The position numbers and the translations under genes were made by a program. This document shows positions 52,920-63,170 of a stretch of DNA of 64,000 nt, one piece after another. Source of the DNA: Bacteroidota bacterium (GTDB lineage Bacteria; Bacteroidota; Ignavibacteria; Tepidaquicellales; Tepidaquicellaceae). The notes under the pieces are model-generated. The model made no database searches and was not told the origin of the DNA. It was given only the letters and a program-made list of their open reading frames with translations. How positions within the stretch are numbered: position 1 is the stretch's first letter; each line of letters starts with the position of its first letter. Where the stretch lies: contig JAFDZO010000011.1 of the NCBI GenBank assembly GCA_018266845.1, positions 124,001-188,000 on the forward strand, written 5' to 3'.

Positions 52920-54917
52920 ATGAAAAAAATAATTTTAACAATTATTGTTTTTGCCCTTTCAAGCAGTAAAATCTATGCTCAATGGAATCAGATAGGACCA
53001 AACTACGGCTCATCAAACAATCCTACTCCGATTATTAATAATATCTGCACAGCTTCCGATACAATCTATGCTGTCAATAATGTTTTTGGAATTCATTACT
53101 CAACTAATCTTGGAGTAACATGGTGCGAAACCGGTCTTCTTAATGGAAATTATGTTTCCGTTGCTGCTTCGAGAGGTGTAATTCTCATAGGTAAAGATGC
53201 TATTTACCGCTCAACAGATAAAGGCGAAACATGGAACGGCATTCCATCATCAGGCGGCATTCAAACACTTGCATTAAAAGATAATATTGCTTTATGCGGA
53301 AGATCAGTTGGATTTTTTATCAGTACTGATGCCGGATTGTCATGGGCAAATCCTATAGTAACCGGTAATTTTACTGCATCTGCAATATCGGGAACTGTAT
53401 GTCTGGCAGGAAGCACAAGCGGATTATACCGCTCAACAAATTACTCTTCCTTCCCTCTTGCGCTTTCAAAAACAGTAAACTCGCTCACTGTAAATAGCAA
53501 TACAGTATATTGCTGTTCTACAACGGGACTTGATATTTCAACTGACCAAGGGCTTACGTGGAATACCACATCTATGACGATGAATACAAACAGCTTAGCT
53601 TTTTACAACGGAAACCTCTATTGTATTTCAGGCGTAGGAATTTATAAATCAACAAACGGAGGAGTGAACTGGAATTTGAATTACACTGCAGCTGCAAATT
53701 TGAAGACGATTAATTCCGCCTCAAACGGATTAATAGCGCTCGGTGAAAACGCAACGTACAGCAGTACGAATGACGGCGCATCATGGACTCAAACAGCATT
53801 CCATTTTATGCAATCTTACACTGCATACAAAACATCAACAGCTTTATACACATCAACAAATAACTTCGGAGTTTACCGCACTACGAACAACGGCGCAAAC
53901 TGGATTAACCCTACAAACGGATTAGACTTTTGGAGCATCAGAAGCTTTACTCAAAGCGGCTCTATATTATTTGCAGGAATGAACAATGTTGGAGTTTATA
54001 ATTCTACCGATGACGGATTGTCATGGAATGCACTGGGGCTTTCCGGCAATACAGTTTTTGCTATGAACACGACCGGATTGACTTTACTTGCAGGCACAAA
54101 AGATAACGGAATTTTTTATTCCACAACGAACGGGTTAAGCTGGGCTCAAACGAATGTAAATTCAGGAACGATTTATTCGATTTACTCAAATGGCGTAAGA
54201 CTCTTTGCAGGAGGAACTGCTGCGGGAATTAATATTTCTACCACAGGAGGAACTTCATGGAGCACAGTAAGTTTTCCTAGCGTGCCTCTTGGTTCTTTTG
54301 CGCATATTAATAATTTTATTTTCGCAGGAGGCGGAGCGGGTATTTTTTACTCGACAAACAACGGCGATAGTTGGGCACAAACTCCGTTTGCATATCCTTA
54401 CGTAAATGCTCTTGCTGTAAGCGGAAACTATTTATTTGCAGGCACAGAAAAAAACGGAATTTTTGTCAGCAGCAATAACGGCGCCACGTGGACTAACATA
54501 AACCGAAACCTCGGCACACGGCTTTCAATCTCACGTATGCTGGTTAGCGGAAATGATTTATATATTTCGACTTATACAAACTCGCTTATTCAAGCGCCTA
54601 TAAGTAATCTTGTTGGAGTTCAAAACACCGGAAACTCAGATATTCCATCAAGTTTTAACTTAAAACAGAATTATCCTAATCCGTTCAATCCTAATACAGT
54701 TATCAGTTATAGGTTGTCAGTTGCCGGAGATGTATCGCTAAAAGTATATGATTTAGCCGGTAACGAAGTCGCAGCGCTTGTTAACGAAAAACAAAATGCA
54801 GGAAGTTATTCCGTAACTTTTGATGCAGGAAAATATAATCTTTCGAGTGGAGTTTATTTTTATAAGCTGAATGCGGGAGGGTTTGAAGATACGAAGAGAA
54901 TGGTGTTGGTGAAGTGA
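52920..54917 (+). CDS. Large secreted BNR-like beta-propeller with T9SS tail
   Basis: 665 residues: signal peptide (cleavage Y-A-Q near residue 21), about a dozen Asp-box-like S-T-(N/D)-x-G-x-(S/T)-W repeats covering about 25-555, and a type A T9SS sorting domain with N-Y-P-N-P-F-N-P. The repeat number suggests two propellers in tandem. It is a larger relative of 51573-52790 with a shared C-terminal domain. Function unknown, probably surface adhesion or binding. Confidence 0.85.
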   Translation: MKKIILTIIVFALSSSKIYAQWNQIGPNYGSSNNPTPIINNICTASDTIYAVNNVFGIHYSTNLGVTWCETGLLNGNYVSVAASRGVILIGKDAIYRSTDKGETWNGIPSSGGIQTLALKDNIALCGRSVGFFISTDAGLSWANPIVTGNFTASAISGTVCLAGSTSGLYRSTNYSSFPLALSKTVNSLTVNSNTVYCCSTTGLDISTDQGLTWNTTSMTMNTNSLAFYNGNLYCISGVGIYKSTNGGVNWNLNYTAAANLKTINSASNGLIALGENATYSSTNDGASWTQTAFHFMQSYTAYKTSTALYTSTNNFGVYRTTNNGANWINPTNGLDFWSIRSFTQSGSILFAGMNNVGVYNSTDDGLSWNALGLSGNTVFAMNTTGLTLLAGTKDNGIFYSTTNGLSWAQTNVNSGTIYSIYSNGVRLFAGGTAAGINISTTGGTSWSTVSFPSVPLGSFAHINNFIFAGGGAGIFYSTNNGDSWAQTPFAYPYVNALAVSGNYLFAGTEKNGIFVSSNNGATWTNINRNLGTRLSISRMLVSGNDLYISTYTNSLIQAPISNLVGVQNTGNSDIPSSFNLKQNYPNPFNPNTVISYRLSVAGDVSLKVYDLAGNEVAALVNEKQNAGSYSVTFDAGKYNLSSGVYFYKLNAGGFEDTKRMVLVK

Positions 54918-54950
54918 GACTTCAATCTTATAATCAATTAATATAATAAT

Positions 54951-55577
54951 ATGGAACCAATTTTTACTTTAGCATTTTCAGAATATAAAACAGCTCTTGA
55001 GTTAAGCAAATATTTTAAAAAAGCGGAGGCATACTCCATTAATATACCATTAAGTAGATTTCAAAAAGGGTACGATTTAATTATATATAACTCCGAAACT
55101 AAAAAATCAATTACAATTCAAGTTAAAGCTTCCCGTTCTTATGTTGACACTGCTAAACGTAATCACAGAGATATTGATTTTCCAATCGACTGCCATTTCT
55201 TATTTAAAAATTTTGAAATCAAGCTAGGTGCTTCTGATTACTATTTATTATTTGGTATATATGTTAAGCCTGCTGATAATTCTAACATTGCGACAAGAGT
55301 TGCTAAGAATAAGTATTCTTTTTTCTATTTATTATTTTCTGAATCTCAGATGATAAATTTCTTAGATAGTATTCGGAAAAAAAATTCAAATGAACCAGAA
55401 TCACGATTCTCATTTGCACTCGATTTCGAGGGTAAAATATATCTAAGAAGAGGAAGTCCCGAAACAAAAAACTACAGTGATTTTTTTTTAAAGAATAGAA
55501 TTGATGAGTTAAAGAAAAAGCTAAACCCTAAAAGAAAAATTTTAAAACCAACCAAATCAAGAAACAAGAAACGATGA
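54951..55577 (+). CDS. PD-(D/E)XK nuclease-like protein
   Basis: 208 residues. Near the N-terminus G-Y-D-L-I-I-Y-N followed by I-T-I-Q-V-K-A-S has the D-x(14)-(E/Q)-x-K spacing of the PD-(D/E)XK fold (Asp42, Gln57, Lys59). The C-terminus is a long lysine-rich tail. The usual second acidic residue is replaced by Gln, as in some active enzymes of this fold. The stop overlaps the GNAT gene by four bases. Biological role is not evident. Confidence 0.65.
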   Translation: MEPIFTLAFSEYKTALELSKYFKKAEAYSINIPLSRFQKGYDLIIYNSETKKSITIQVKASRSYVDTAKRNHRDIDFPIDCHFLFKNFEIKLGASDYYLLFGIYVKPADNSNIATRVAKNKYSFFYLLFSESQMINFLDSIRKKNSNEPESRFSFALDFEGKIYLRRGSPETKNYSDFFLKNRIDELKKKLNPKRKILKPTKSRNKKR

Positions 55578-56122
55578 TTAAAATTCATGCCACAAGATTA
55601 CAGTCCCTACAACTTATATACACCCTCTACACAGATTCGGACTTTGAAGAATACAAACGCCAAGCAATGGATTACGAAATAATGAAATACATCAGCGGAA
55701 AAGCATGCAATGAAGAAGAAGCTAAACAGAAATGGGAAATGATTATGACTGCAAACACAATGCACAATGTACTTGGATATTATTCAGTCAGACGAATTGA
55801 AGATAATGAAGTTGTCGGACTTGCAAAACTTGTTTATCATGGTTCGGAGAGAGGCAGCTTAGAAGGAAAAGAAAACGGATTAGCTGAAGTGGGTTACTCT
55901 CTATTCCCTGAATTTTGGGACAAGGGTTACGCAACAGAAATAACGGAATACTTAACAGAGTTTGCAAAGACATTTGACGATATAAAAGAAGTTGTAGGAA
56001 TTATTCATCCTGATAATGCAGCATCAAAAAGAATTCTTACAAAGTGCGGATATACTTTATTCCCAACTATACAGGAAGAAGGAAAACAACCTTCTGAATG
56101 GTATAAAATAAAATTGAAGTAA
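55574..56122 (+). CDS. GNAT-family N-acetyltransferase (RimJ/RimL type)
   Basis: 182 residues with the GNAT layout of RimJ/RimL relatives: L-A-E-V-G-Y-S-L-F-P-E-F-W-D-K-G-Y-A-T-E then I-I-H-P-D-N-A-A-S-K-R-I-L-T-K-C-G-Y. It overlaps the nuclease-like gene by four bases and is followed one base later by the SDR gene. Substrate unknown. Confidence 0.9.
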   Translation: MIKIHATRLQSLQLIYTLYTDSDFEEYKRQAMDYEIMKYISGKACNEEEAKQKWEMIMTANTMHNVLGYYSVRRIEDNEVVGLAKLVYHGSERGSLEGKENGLAEVGYSLFPEFWDKGYATEITEYLTEFAKTFDDIKEVVGIIHPDNAASKRILTKCGYTLFPTIQEEGKQPSEWYKIKLK

Positions 56123-56123
56123 C

Positions 56124-57035
56124 ATGAGAGCGAAAATTGTAATGCCCGGAGGTTCTGGATTTCTTGGAAAATGCGCCGCTCATTATTTTTATAAGTTAGG
56201 CTATGATATAGTTATTCTTACACGTGGAAAATCCAAAATCATAAATAACATTCAATATCTGAACTGGGATGGAAAAACCTTCGGTGAGTGGACTAAACAT
56301 ATTGATGGTTCATTAGCAGTTATTAACTTTACAGGCAAAAGTGTAAACTGCATTTACACACCGGAAAATAAAAAAGAAATTATAGAAAGCAGAATAGATT
56401 CAGTAAAAATAATAGCTGAAGCCATCTTACAGGCAAAGAATCCTCCTAAAGTATTAATCCAGTCAGCATCTCTTGCAATCTATGGCGATACTAAGAAAGT
56501 TTGTGATGAAAACGCTCCGCACGGCACAGGTTTTTCGGTTGAAGTTTGCGAACGATGGGAAAAAGAATTTTTCAAGGAAAATCTTCCGCATACAAGAAAA
56601 GTTCTACTAAGAATCGGGTTTGTATTAGGGAAAAACGGAGGAGCTCTGGAAACACTTTCGAAACTGACCAGAAGATTTCTAGGAGGGGCAATAGCTTCTG
56701 GCGAACAATATATAAGCTGGCTTCATATAGAAGATTTAAACAGAATGTTTGAATTTGTTATAAAAAATGAAGACGCTATAGGAATTTATAACGCAACAGG
56801 AAATTCACCTTCCCAAAATAAAGATTTCATGAAAGCTTTAAGAAAAGCTCTCAAGAAACCGTGGTCGCCTCCGGTTCCTGTTTTTGCCGTAAAAATCGGG
56901 GCAAGGTTATTTATGAAAACCGATGCCAGTCTTGCACTTACCGGGAGAAATTGCATACCGTCAAAATTCATAAGAGAAGGCTTTAAATTAAACTTTGATA
57001 ACCTGGAAGAGGCATTAACAGATGTATTAAAATAA
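56124..57035 (+). CDS. TIGR01777/YfcH-type SDR epimerase-like protein
   Basis: 303 residues. An N-terminal Rossmann motif G-G-S-G-F-L-G starts at residue 9, then I-N-F-T-G-K-S-V, S-A-S-L-A-I-Y-G-D and the closing S-W-L-H-I-E-D-L-N-R-M segment typical of the YfcH group. The group's substrate is not established. Last gene of the 54951-57035 run. Confidence 0.87.
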   Translation: MRAKIVMPGGSGFLGKCAAHYFYKLGYDIVILTRGKSKIINNIQYLNWDGKTFGEWTKHIDGSLAVINFTGKSVNCIYTPENKKEIIESRIDSVKIIAEAILQAKNPPKVLIQSASLAIYGDTKKVCDENAPHGTGFSVEVCERWEKEFFKENLPHTRKVLLRIGFVLGKNGGALETLSKLTRRFLGGAIASGEQYISWLHIEDLNRMFEFVIKNEDAIGIYNATGNSPSQNKDFMKALRKALKKPWSPPVPVFAVKIGARLFMKTDASLALTGRNCIPSKFIREGFKLNFDNLEEALTDVLK

Positions 57036-57094
57036 AAAGCTACAATAGTCCGTAAGCTCTTTTTTCAAAAGCAGAAAAAACAAGCATAATACTA

Positions 57095-57135
57095 AAAGAC
57101 CTGAGCCCGCTTAAGCAGGGTCAGGTCTTTTTTTT
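57095..57135 (+). terminator. Terminator between convergent genes
   Basis: Stem AAAGACCTGA (57095-57104) and TCAGGTCTTT (57121-57130), with an inner GC-rich extension and a plus-strand T-run to 57135. The minus strand shows a shorter T-run, so it could also stop the A2M transcript. Confidence 0.85.
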
Positions 57136-57196
57136 ATATAGGAATGACATTCCCTATTTATCCAATAACGAGCAACCGGTAACGGATAACTAATTC

Positions 57197-60100
57197 CTAC
57201 TTATCTTCTATTCTCAACTTAAACCCCTGAGCGTTTCCGTTTACATCAGTATAGTACATCAACGAACCGCGTGTGGGATTTACTGTATATTCACCCGGAA
57301 TCTGAGCACGCATAATATATGAGTACTCATACTCTTTGCTCCATAAATTTGTAGCAAAGAATGTTACCCGGTTATCTCTCACATCTTTATCCGCATACCA
57401 CCATCTCCACCAATAATAGCTGTAGCCACTGTAATCTTTTTCATCTTCAATCTGGTATGCCCAATCATCTTTAATAACTTCGCAGCCTGCGGGAATCGGG
57501 TCTTCAAGCATAAAGTAGCTAAGATTCTCATCCTTGGAATACACTTTTATTTTTACCAATACTTCATCGCCTGATTTCAAAAGAGCATCAAAGTATTTTT
57601 TTCTATAAGTAATTTTATCTTCGTTGTAAGAAGTATATTTCTCAAGCTTATAATACTCACGCTCAACTCTAAAGCCATTTTCCCGCGCATCCATATCCGT
57701 TGTGTAATAAGTAGTGTTGGAAGAAAAATAAACTTTACCCGCGCCGGATTTTTCAATTCTGATTTCATTATTTCCCTGCTGCATTGCGCTGCCGTCTAAT
57801 TTTATCAAAGCATCTTTTTTGAAAACATCATCGCGAGTCATTTGCTTTGTCAGATATTGTTTTCCGTTTACGAAAACGCTCACAGAGTAATCCGGGTTTA
57901 ATTCATTTGAATTTTTAAGATAATCAACCATTGCATAGATTACCCATGCTGTTTCCTGTGTATTTCTCCATGATGTGCCCTGTCTCTGCATCATCAGCCA
58001 GCGGATGATTTTATCCTTTAAGTCAGAGCCTGCTTTTATATTTACAAATGCTTTTAATGCCATAGCCGTTGTTTGCACTTTATCCTGCTGCCAGTTGTAG
58101 TGCCAGGTTTTTCCTTCCCAGTAAGCTGCGCCTTCGCCTGCCGACTTAACATTTTGCTCAAGCACGGCAAGTATCATTTCGGCTCTGTTATTCTCTCCGT
58201 AGTTTTTCATTGCAAGGGCGCACAAGCTGCGGGCATAGTCATTTATCTCTGCATTTGTAAGAAGGTTTTCAATTTCGTTCTTCATTTTTTCTTTATCTTT
58301 ATCATCCACTAAAGAAATCACATAGAGCATGTATGCTTTTGTTGTCGGGTCTGCTTCGGAAGAAACTCTGCCTTTTACATATGTAATACCCTTCTTCAAA
58401 ACATTTTCCTTCACTTTGTAATTAGCATCTTTAGCCATTTTGAAACCATAGATTACATAGGCAGACATGAAATTGTTTGAGTTATCGTTAGTCCACCATC
58501 CCCAGCCGCCGTCAGAATGCTGGAAGCCGTATAATCTGTTTACGCCTGCTTCAACCATCTTCGGCAAATCTTTTTTCAGCACATCACTAATCGGAGCGCC
58601 TAAATCCTGAAACGCGCCTGCAACAACAACTGTGGGAAGGAATCTGCTCATCGTCTGCTCAACGCAGCCGTAGGGATACCCTGCAAGCTCATCAAGCGCA
58701 GAGAGCATTGTAGATGCAAGCGAAGGAGCTACAGCAAACTTCATCGTTACACTTCTTAAATCTGTTCCCCCGGGAATGTAAACACTCTTAACTTCGTTTT
58801 TATATAAGTCGTCAAAATCGGCTACAGTCGGCACCATCATCTGTAAACCTCTGGGCTGTAGCGGAACTGACATTTCAACTGCATCAGATTCTTCATTTGT
58901 TAATGCTTCTGCATAGAGCTTAGCAATGCCGTAAGGATTATTTACTTTTATCGTCCAGTCTATTCTCTGTTCTGAATTTGAAGCAAGCTTCAACTCTTTT
59001 GTGCTATCGCCTTGCAGCTCAGTATTTCCCGCTCTGAATTTTACTTTTACATTTTTTTCAGTTGAAAGGTAATTGTGAACCATTGTAGAGATAGTTACAA
59101 TATCGCCGTCCTGCAGGAAGCGCGGAGTTTCCATTCTTACCAATAAATCTTTCCTTGTAATAACTGTATTTGCTGCCTGCCCGACTTTTGTATCTTCTGT
59201 AATTACTCTTGAACTCATTCTCCATGCTGTCAGATTATCAGGATAAGTTACATAAACAATTGCATATCCGTTTTCATCGGTTTTTGCATAAGGTGTCCAG
59301 TTAATTGCGTCTTTGAAATCAGAGCGGACTTCAGGTGTTACCAGTTTGTCATCAGAATCTGCATTTTTCTCATATTCCTTTTTCTTTGGAGCGGGAGCTT
59401 CTGTTTTCTGCTCCATATCTTTGGTTGTAGAAACTGACACTTTATCCGTAGTAACATTAATTACTCCACTATGCACATTTATCTGGCCGCCTCTTTCATC
59501 CTGCACAACACCTGATGTTTTCGAAACCAAATCCGTTATTCCTCTTATTCCTGAATTTTCAATTTCCTGTTGAGTAATTATCTTACCTGACTGTTCGATG
59601 TCTTTGCCGTCCTTAGTTTTCATTCCGGCATTAAGCAGGAGGTTTAGTGTTTTACCTTTGGAAAGAGTAATCTCCATTATATTATTTGTGCCGTCAGATT
59701 TTTTATCTCTATACAAACCGATTTTGTATGAACCTTCAGGAAGCTTGAATTCAAAAATTCCGTTTTCATCTGTTACAGCTGCCTGAAAATCATTATCAAT
59801 AACTATCGTTGCTCCCGATACAGCCATGCTGTCTGGAGTTACAACAATTCCTTTTATAGTTGCTAAATCATTTTCGGAAGTTGACTTCACATTAAATCTT
59901 TCATAAATCGTAATTAGTCTTGAAGTGCCGTATGAAGAATTATAAGACATAAATGCAGTAGAAACGTAATAAGGTTTTTGTCCATAAAAATATTTCCTTA
60001 TATCCTTTGTTTTGTCTTCCTTAATCGCGTAAATGCTTTCGTCAACAACTCCCAATGATACTTCGGCATTTTTAACGGCATTACCGAATTTATCCGTAAC

Positions 60101-62311
60101 CTTTACTTTCACCTCACCTGACTCCCTCGGCTTGTAAACAAGCTTTGACGGGTCAATGCTTACTGTAAGAAATTTCTCTTCGGGTACGACAAGTATATTT
60201 TTTGACTCTGTAAACAAATTTCCGTTTGATACATATGAAACGCTGATTTTAAAATTTGTTTTATATTTATCTGTAACCGGAATCTGAACAGCATCGCTTT
60301 TGCCAATGAATCTCTTTGTCTGGTAAGAAATTATATTATCATCTTCAGTGGTGATAAGAACGTTTGCATCGGGCACAGTAGTAAATATAACTGCATTACA
60401 GATTTCACCGTTCTTGTAATTATCCTTGTCTGTTATTATCTGCACAGCGCCGGACTCATTATTGTACCACGAATAATCTCCGTCAGAGACATAAAAGCTT
60501 GTTGAAGTTTTTATTACATTCGAGCGGTCATCTGTAGCTTTTACCTCTGCAAAGTAATAGCCGTTTTTTGCATCAAAAGGAAGAGTAAACTCGGTAATGC
60601 CCTTGCCGTCGTTTCTTGTTTCACCCTTCACGCTTCCGATAAAATCTTTGCTGCTTTCTTTGTAATCATAGTAATAATAATTCTGCCTGTAAATGCTAAC
60701 CTCAAAGCTTGTCTTTACCGGCTTGCTTGCAAAATCTTCTGCGTTTACAGTAAAGTTTACCTTGTCATTTTTCTTGTACCAGTATTTATCGGGATTAGCC
60801 GTTAAGGTAAATCCGCCGCGGGTAACAAATGCAGTGGTGGTTCCGTTTATCTGCCTTCTTGATTTATCTGTAACTTTCGCCTGAACGATATATCTGTAGT
60901 CGCTTTCCTCGCCTCCATACCAGTATCTGTAATAGTAGTCCCTATTATTTTCACTTTTGAAATCTTCCTTTATCGCATATTCAAAATCGAACTTGCCGTC
61001 TTTGTTCAGCTTGCCAGTTCCTGAATAAATCATTTCAGAGCCGCTGTAATTATTTTCCTGCTCGGCATAAAAATCTTCATACCACCATGCCCACTCTGAA
61101 AATCTCCACCATGGTTTGTAATATCTGATTTTAAAAACATTGTATTCAACCTCAGCATCGGCAACCGGACTTCCGAAATAATAATCTGCCTGCACACTTG
61201 CTTTCATTTCATCTCTTCCGTAATATTGGGATTTATCGAGCTTAACAGAAACTTTATACTCAGGTTTTTTATACTGTTCCACTTCAAAGGTTGCTGTATA
61301 GGTATGCTTTTGGTCAATTTGTGTTTGGATGTAATAAGTTCCTAAAGCGCCTTCATCATCTACTTTAAAACTGCCATTGTAGCTTCCGTTTTCATTTGTT
61401 TTCAAAACCTGTTTATACACTTCGGCATTTTTTGCATCTCTTATAATAACAGTAATCTCTCTGTTCGGAACAGTTTTGAAATCGTTTTCAGAAGTCTCTC
61501 TAAGAATTCCTTTAAAATTTACAAGTGAACCTGTTCTATAAACCGGCTGCTCGGTATAAACATAGGAGTAATACTGGCTTGCTCCGTAGCCGAAATACAG
61601 ATATACATCGGAGATAATTATATCATCGCCCGCATTTCCGACAATTAAAGGAGTCATTCTGTCTTCATTTCCCGATTGCTTCACTTCATTGGTGATTGTC
61701 TGATAAAATAGTCCGTCAACAGTTGTTCCGTGCCCTATTTTTTTATCGCCGAGATAAAAATCAAGATTTGCATTTGAAATGGGAACGCCGGTTTTTCTAT
61801 CAACCGTATAAGCAAGCATTGAATTATTGCCTGCCTTTGATATGACACCTGCGCTTGAAATAATGAATCCGCAATAAGCAACTTTGTTTCCTGCTTTGAC
61901 TCTCAGCAGATATGCCCCTTTATCATATACGCTTAGCTTTACATATTCATTGATATACCTGTACCCGTAATCATTTTTTGAAGACAGGCTTTTTTCAAAG
62001 TTGGCGTACTCGCTGCAATAATATAAAAGATTTGTGCTGTCTGCTCCCAGCACATCAACGCCATAACGTGAAAGCTGCTTTGAGTAGAATGCGCCCAAGT
62101 CTTTTATTTTATACACTTTGAATTCAAAATTCTGCTTCTTTGAATTTTTTTCCGAGTAGTCATAAGAGTACACATAAGCCTGTACATCTTCGCCGGGCAG
62201 ATAATAAAGGTTTGTGCTCACCTGAAAATTTATTTCTTTTTCGTCCTGAGCGTGAAGGATACCTGCGAGAAAAGTAAGGGAAAGAGCCAGAATAACGTAG
62301 AGAGATTTCAT
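57197..62311 (-). CDS. Alpha-2-macroglobulin family protein with regulatory/plug-like insertion
   Basis: 1704 residues with a cleaved signal peptide (cleavage L-H-A-Q near residue 22) and no lipobox. Successive macroglobulin domains precede the thioester domain, which has Y-G-C-V-E-Q with Cys1216 as thioester cysteine. Between about residues 815 and 950 there is a carboxypeptidase-regulatory-like beta-sandwich (V-T-P-D-S-M-A-V-S-G-A-T-I-V) and a segment resembling a TonB-receptor plug start (I-T-Q-Q-E-I-E-N-S-G-I-R-G-I-T-D-L-V). Bacterial A2Ms trap proteases in the periplasm. The usual pbpC neighbour is absent. Confidence 0.9.
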   Translation of the reverse strand: MKSLYVILALSLTFLAGILHAQDEKEINFQVSTNLYYLPGEDVQAYVYSYDYSEKNSKKQNFEFKVYKIKDLGAFYSKQLSRYGVDVLGADSTNLLYYCSEYANFEKSLSSKNDYGYRYINEYVKLSVYDKGAYLLRVKAGNKVAYCGFIISSAGVISKAGNNSMLAYTVDRKTGVPISNANLDFYLGDKKIGHGTTVDGLFYQTITNEVKQSGNEDRMTPLIVGNAGDDIIISDVYLYFGYGASQYYSYVYTEQPVYRTGSLVNFKGILRETSENDFKTVPNREITVIIRDAKNAEVYKQVLKTNENGSYNGSFKVDDEGALGTYYIQTQIDQKHTYTATFEVEQYKKPEYKVSVKLDKSQYYGRDEMKASVQADYYFGSPVADAEVEYNVFKIRYYKPWWRFSEWAWWYEDFYAEQENNYSGSEMIYSGTGKLNKDGKFDFEYAIKEDFKSENNRDYYYRYWYGGEESDYRYIVQAKVTDKSRRQINGTTTAFVTRGGFTLTANPDKYWYKKNDKVNFTVNAEDFASKPVKTSFEVSIYRQNYYYYDYKESSKDFIGSVKGETRNDGKGITEFTLPFDAKNGYYFAEVKATDDRSNVIKTSTSFYVSDGDYSWYNNESGAVQIITDKDNYKNGEICNAVIFTTVPDANVLITTEDDNIISYQTKRFIGKSDAVQIPVTDKYKTNFKISVSYVSNGNLFTESKNILVVPEEKFLTVSIDPSKLVYKPRESGEVKVKVTDKFGNAVKNAEVSLGVVDESIYAIKEDKTKDIRKYFYGQKPYYVSTAFMSYNSSYGTSRLITIYERFNVKSTSENDLATIKGIVVTPDSMAVSGATIVIDNDFQAAVTDENGIFEFKLPEGSYKIGLYRDKKSDGTNNIMEITLSKGKTLNLLLNAGMKTKDGKDIEQSGKIITQQEIENSGIRGITDLVSKTSGVVQDERGGQINVHSGVINVTTDKVSVSTTKDMEQKTEAPAPKKKEYEKNADSDDKLVTPEVRSDFKDAINWTPYAKTDENGYAIVYVTYPDNLTAWRMSSRVITEDTKVGQAANTVITRKDLLVRMETPRFLQDGDIVTISTMVHNYLSTEKNVKVKFRAGNTELQGDSTKELKLASNSEQRIDWTIKVNNPYGIAKLYAEALTNEESDAVEMSVPLQPRGLQMMVPTVADFDDLYKNEVKSVYIPGGTDLRSVTMKFAVAPSLASTMLSALDELAGYPYGCVEQTMSRFLPTVVVAGAFQDLGAPISDVLKKDLPKMVEAGVNRLYGFQHSDGGWGWWTNDNSNNFMSAYVIYGFKMAKDANYKVKENVLKKGITYVKGRVSSEADPTTKAYMLYVISLVDDKDKEKMKNEIENLLTNAEINDYARSLCALAMKNYGENNRAEMILAVLEQNVKSAGEGAAYWEGKTWHYNWQQDKVQTTAMALKAFVNIKAGSDLKDKIIRWLMMQRQGTSWRNTQETAWVIYAMVDYLKNSNELNPDYSVSVFVNGKQYLTKQMTRDDVFKKDALIKLDGSAMQQGNNEIRIEKSGAGKVYFSSNTTYYTTDMDARENGFRVEREYYKLEKYTSYNEDKITYRKKYFDALLKSGDEVLVKIKVYSKDENLSYFMLEDPIPAGCEVIKDDWAYQIEDEKDYSGYSYYWWRWWYADKDVRDNRVTFFATNLWSKEYEYSYIMRAQIPGEYTVNPTRGSLMYYTDVNGNAQGFKLRIEDK

Positions 62312-62463
62312 GAGCGTGGGATTATGATTTAATAAATTATGCGCTTTAATACAAGAAAACTTTTTAATATGAATTTAAAGCTTCTGATTTTTATATTCCA
62401 ATAGTTTTTAAAAGTTCCCGAAAGTGTCTATTTTTTTATACAGAATTAAAAAATCACTTAATT

Positions 62464-63165
62464 ATGCTTTCCGATTTAATCAAAGAGCCGTTCCTGGGAT
62501 TTTCTGAAGAAACTGTTAAGTTCTTCAAGTCTCTCAAAAATAAAAAAAACAATAATAAAATCTGGTTTGAGAAACATCGTGAGGAATATGATAATTATGT
62601 AAAAGCTCCCATGCGAAATTTAATTGATACTATGGCTGTCGAACTTCCTAAGATTGACAAAGATTTTATTGTAAGCTACAAATCCATTTTTAGAATAAAC
62701 CGCGATATAAGATTTTCAAAAGACAAAACTCCATATAAAGACTATTGCTCGGCGGCATTTTGTCTTGAAAGAATAAAGTCAGCGGAAATTCCGCATCTTT
62801 ATTTTCATCTGCACCCTGATGAGCTTATAATCGCTGCCGGACAGTACAGCATGGACCCTGTGAATCTGAAAAAAATCCGTTACATAATTTTTTCCGAGTT
62901 TGATAACTACCTTTCTATAATAGAAGACAGGAATTTTAAAAAACTGTATGGTGAAGTCAGGGGAATTAAACAGCAAAGACCTTCAAAAGATTATGCCGAA
63001 GTAACAGATGAAAAACTAATCGAGGTTTTGAAAATGAAACAATTTTATGTTTATAAAACTTATGAGCCAAAGCTCGCTTTCGACTCGTCTTTTATTGAAT
63101 TACTCTTAAAGCATGCTAAAGTGAGTCTGGATTTTAACAGATTCTTGTGGGAAGCGATAAAATGA
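62464..63165 (+). CDS. DUF2461 (TIGR02453) family protein
   Basis: 233 residues. The opening F-L-G-F-S-E-E-T-V-K-F-F, then N-K-I-W-F-E-K-H-R-E-E-Y and R-I-N-R-D-I-R-F-S-K-D-K-T-P-Y-K match the DUF2461 consensus. Soluble; function unknown. Single gene, divergent from the A2M gene. Confidence 0.85.
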   Translation: MLSDLIKEPFLGFSEETVKFFKSLKNKKNNNKIWFEKHREEYDNYVKAPMRNLIDTMAVELPKIDKDFIVSYKSIFRINRDIRFSKDKTPYKDYCSAAFCLERIKSAEIPHLYFHLHPDELIIAAGQYSMDPVNLKKIRYIIFSEFDNYLSIIEDRNFKKLYGEVRGIKQQRPSKDYAEVTDEKLIEVLKMKQFYVYKTYEPKLAFDSSFIELLLKHAKVSLDFNRFLWEAIK

Positions 63166-63170
63166 TTTTC

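Noticed and set aside
51573-54917. True sialidase activity of the two propeller proteins
   Set aside because: Asp-box-like repeats occur widely; the arginine triad, tyrosine and glutamate of sialidases were not identified.
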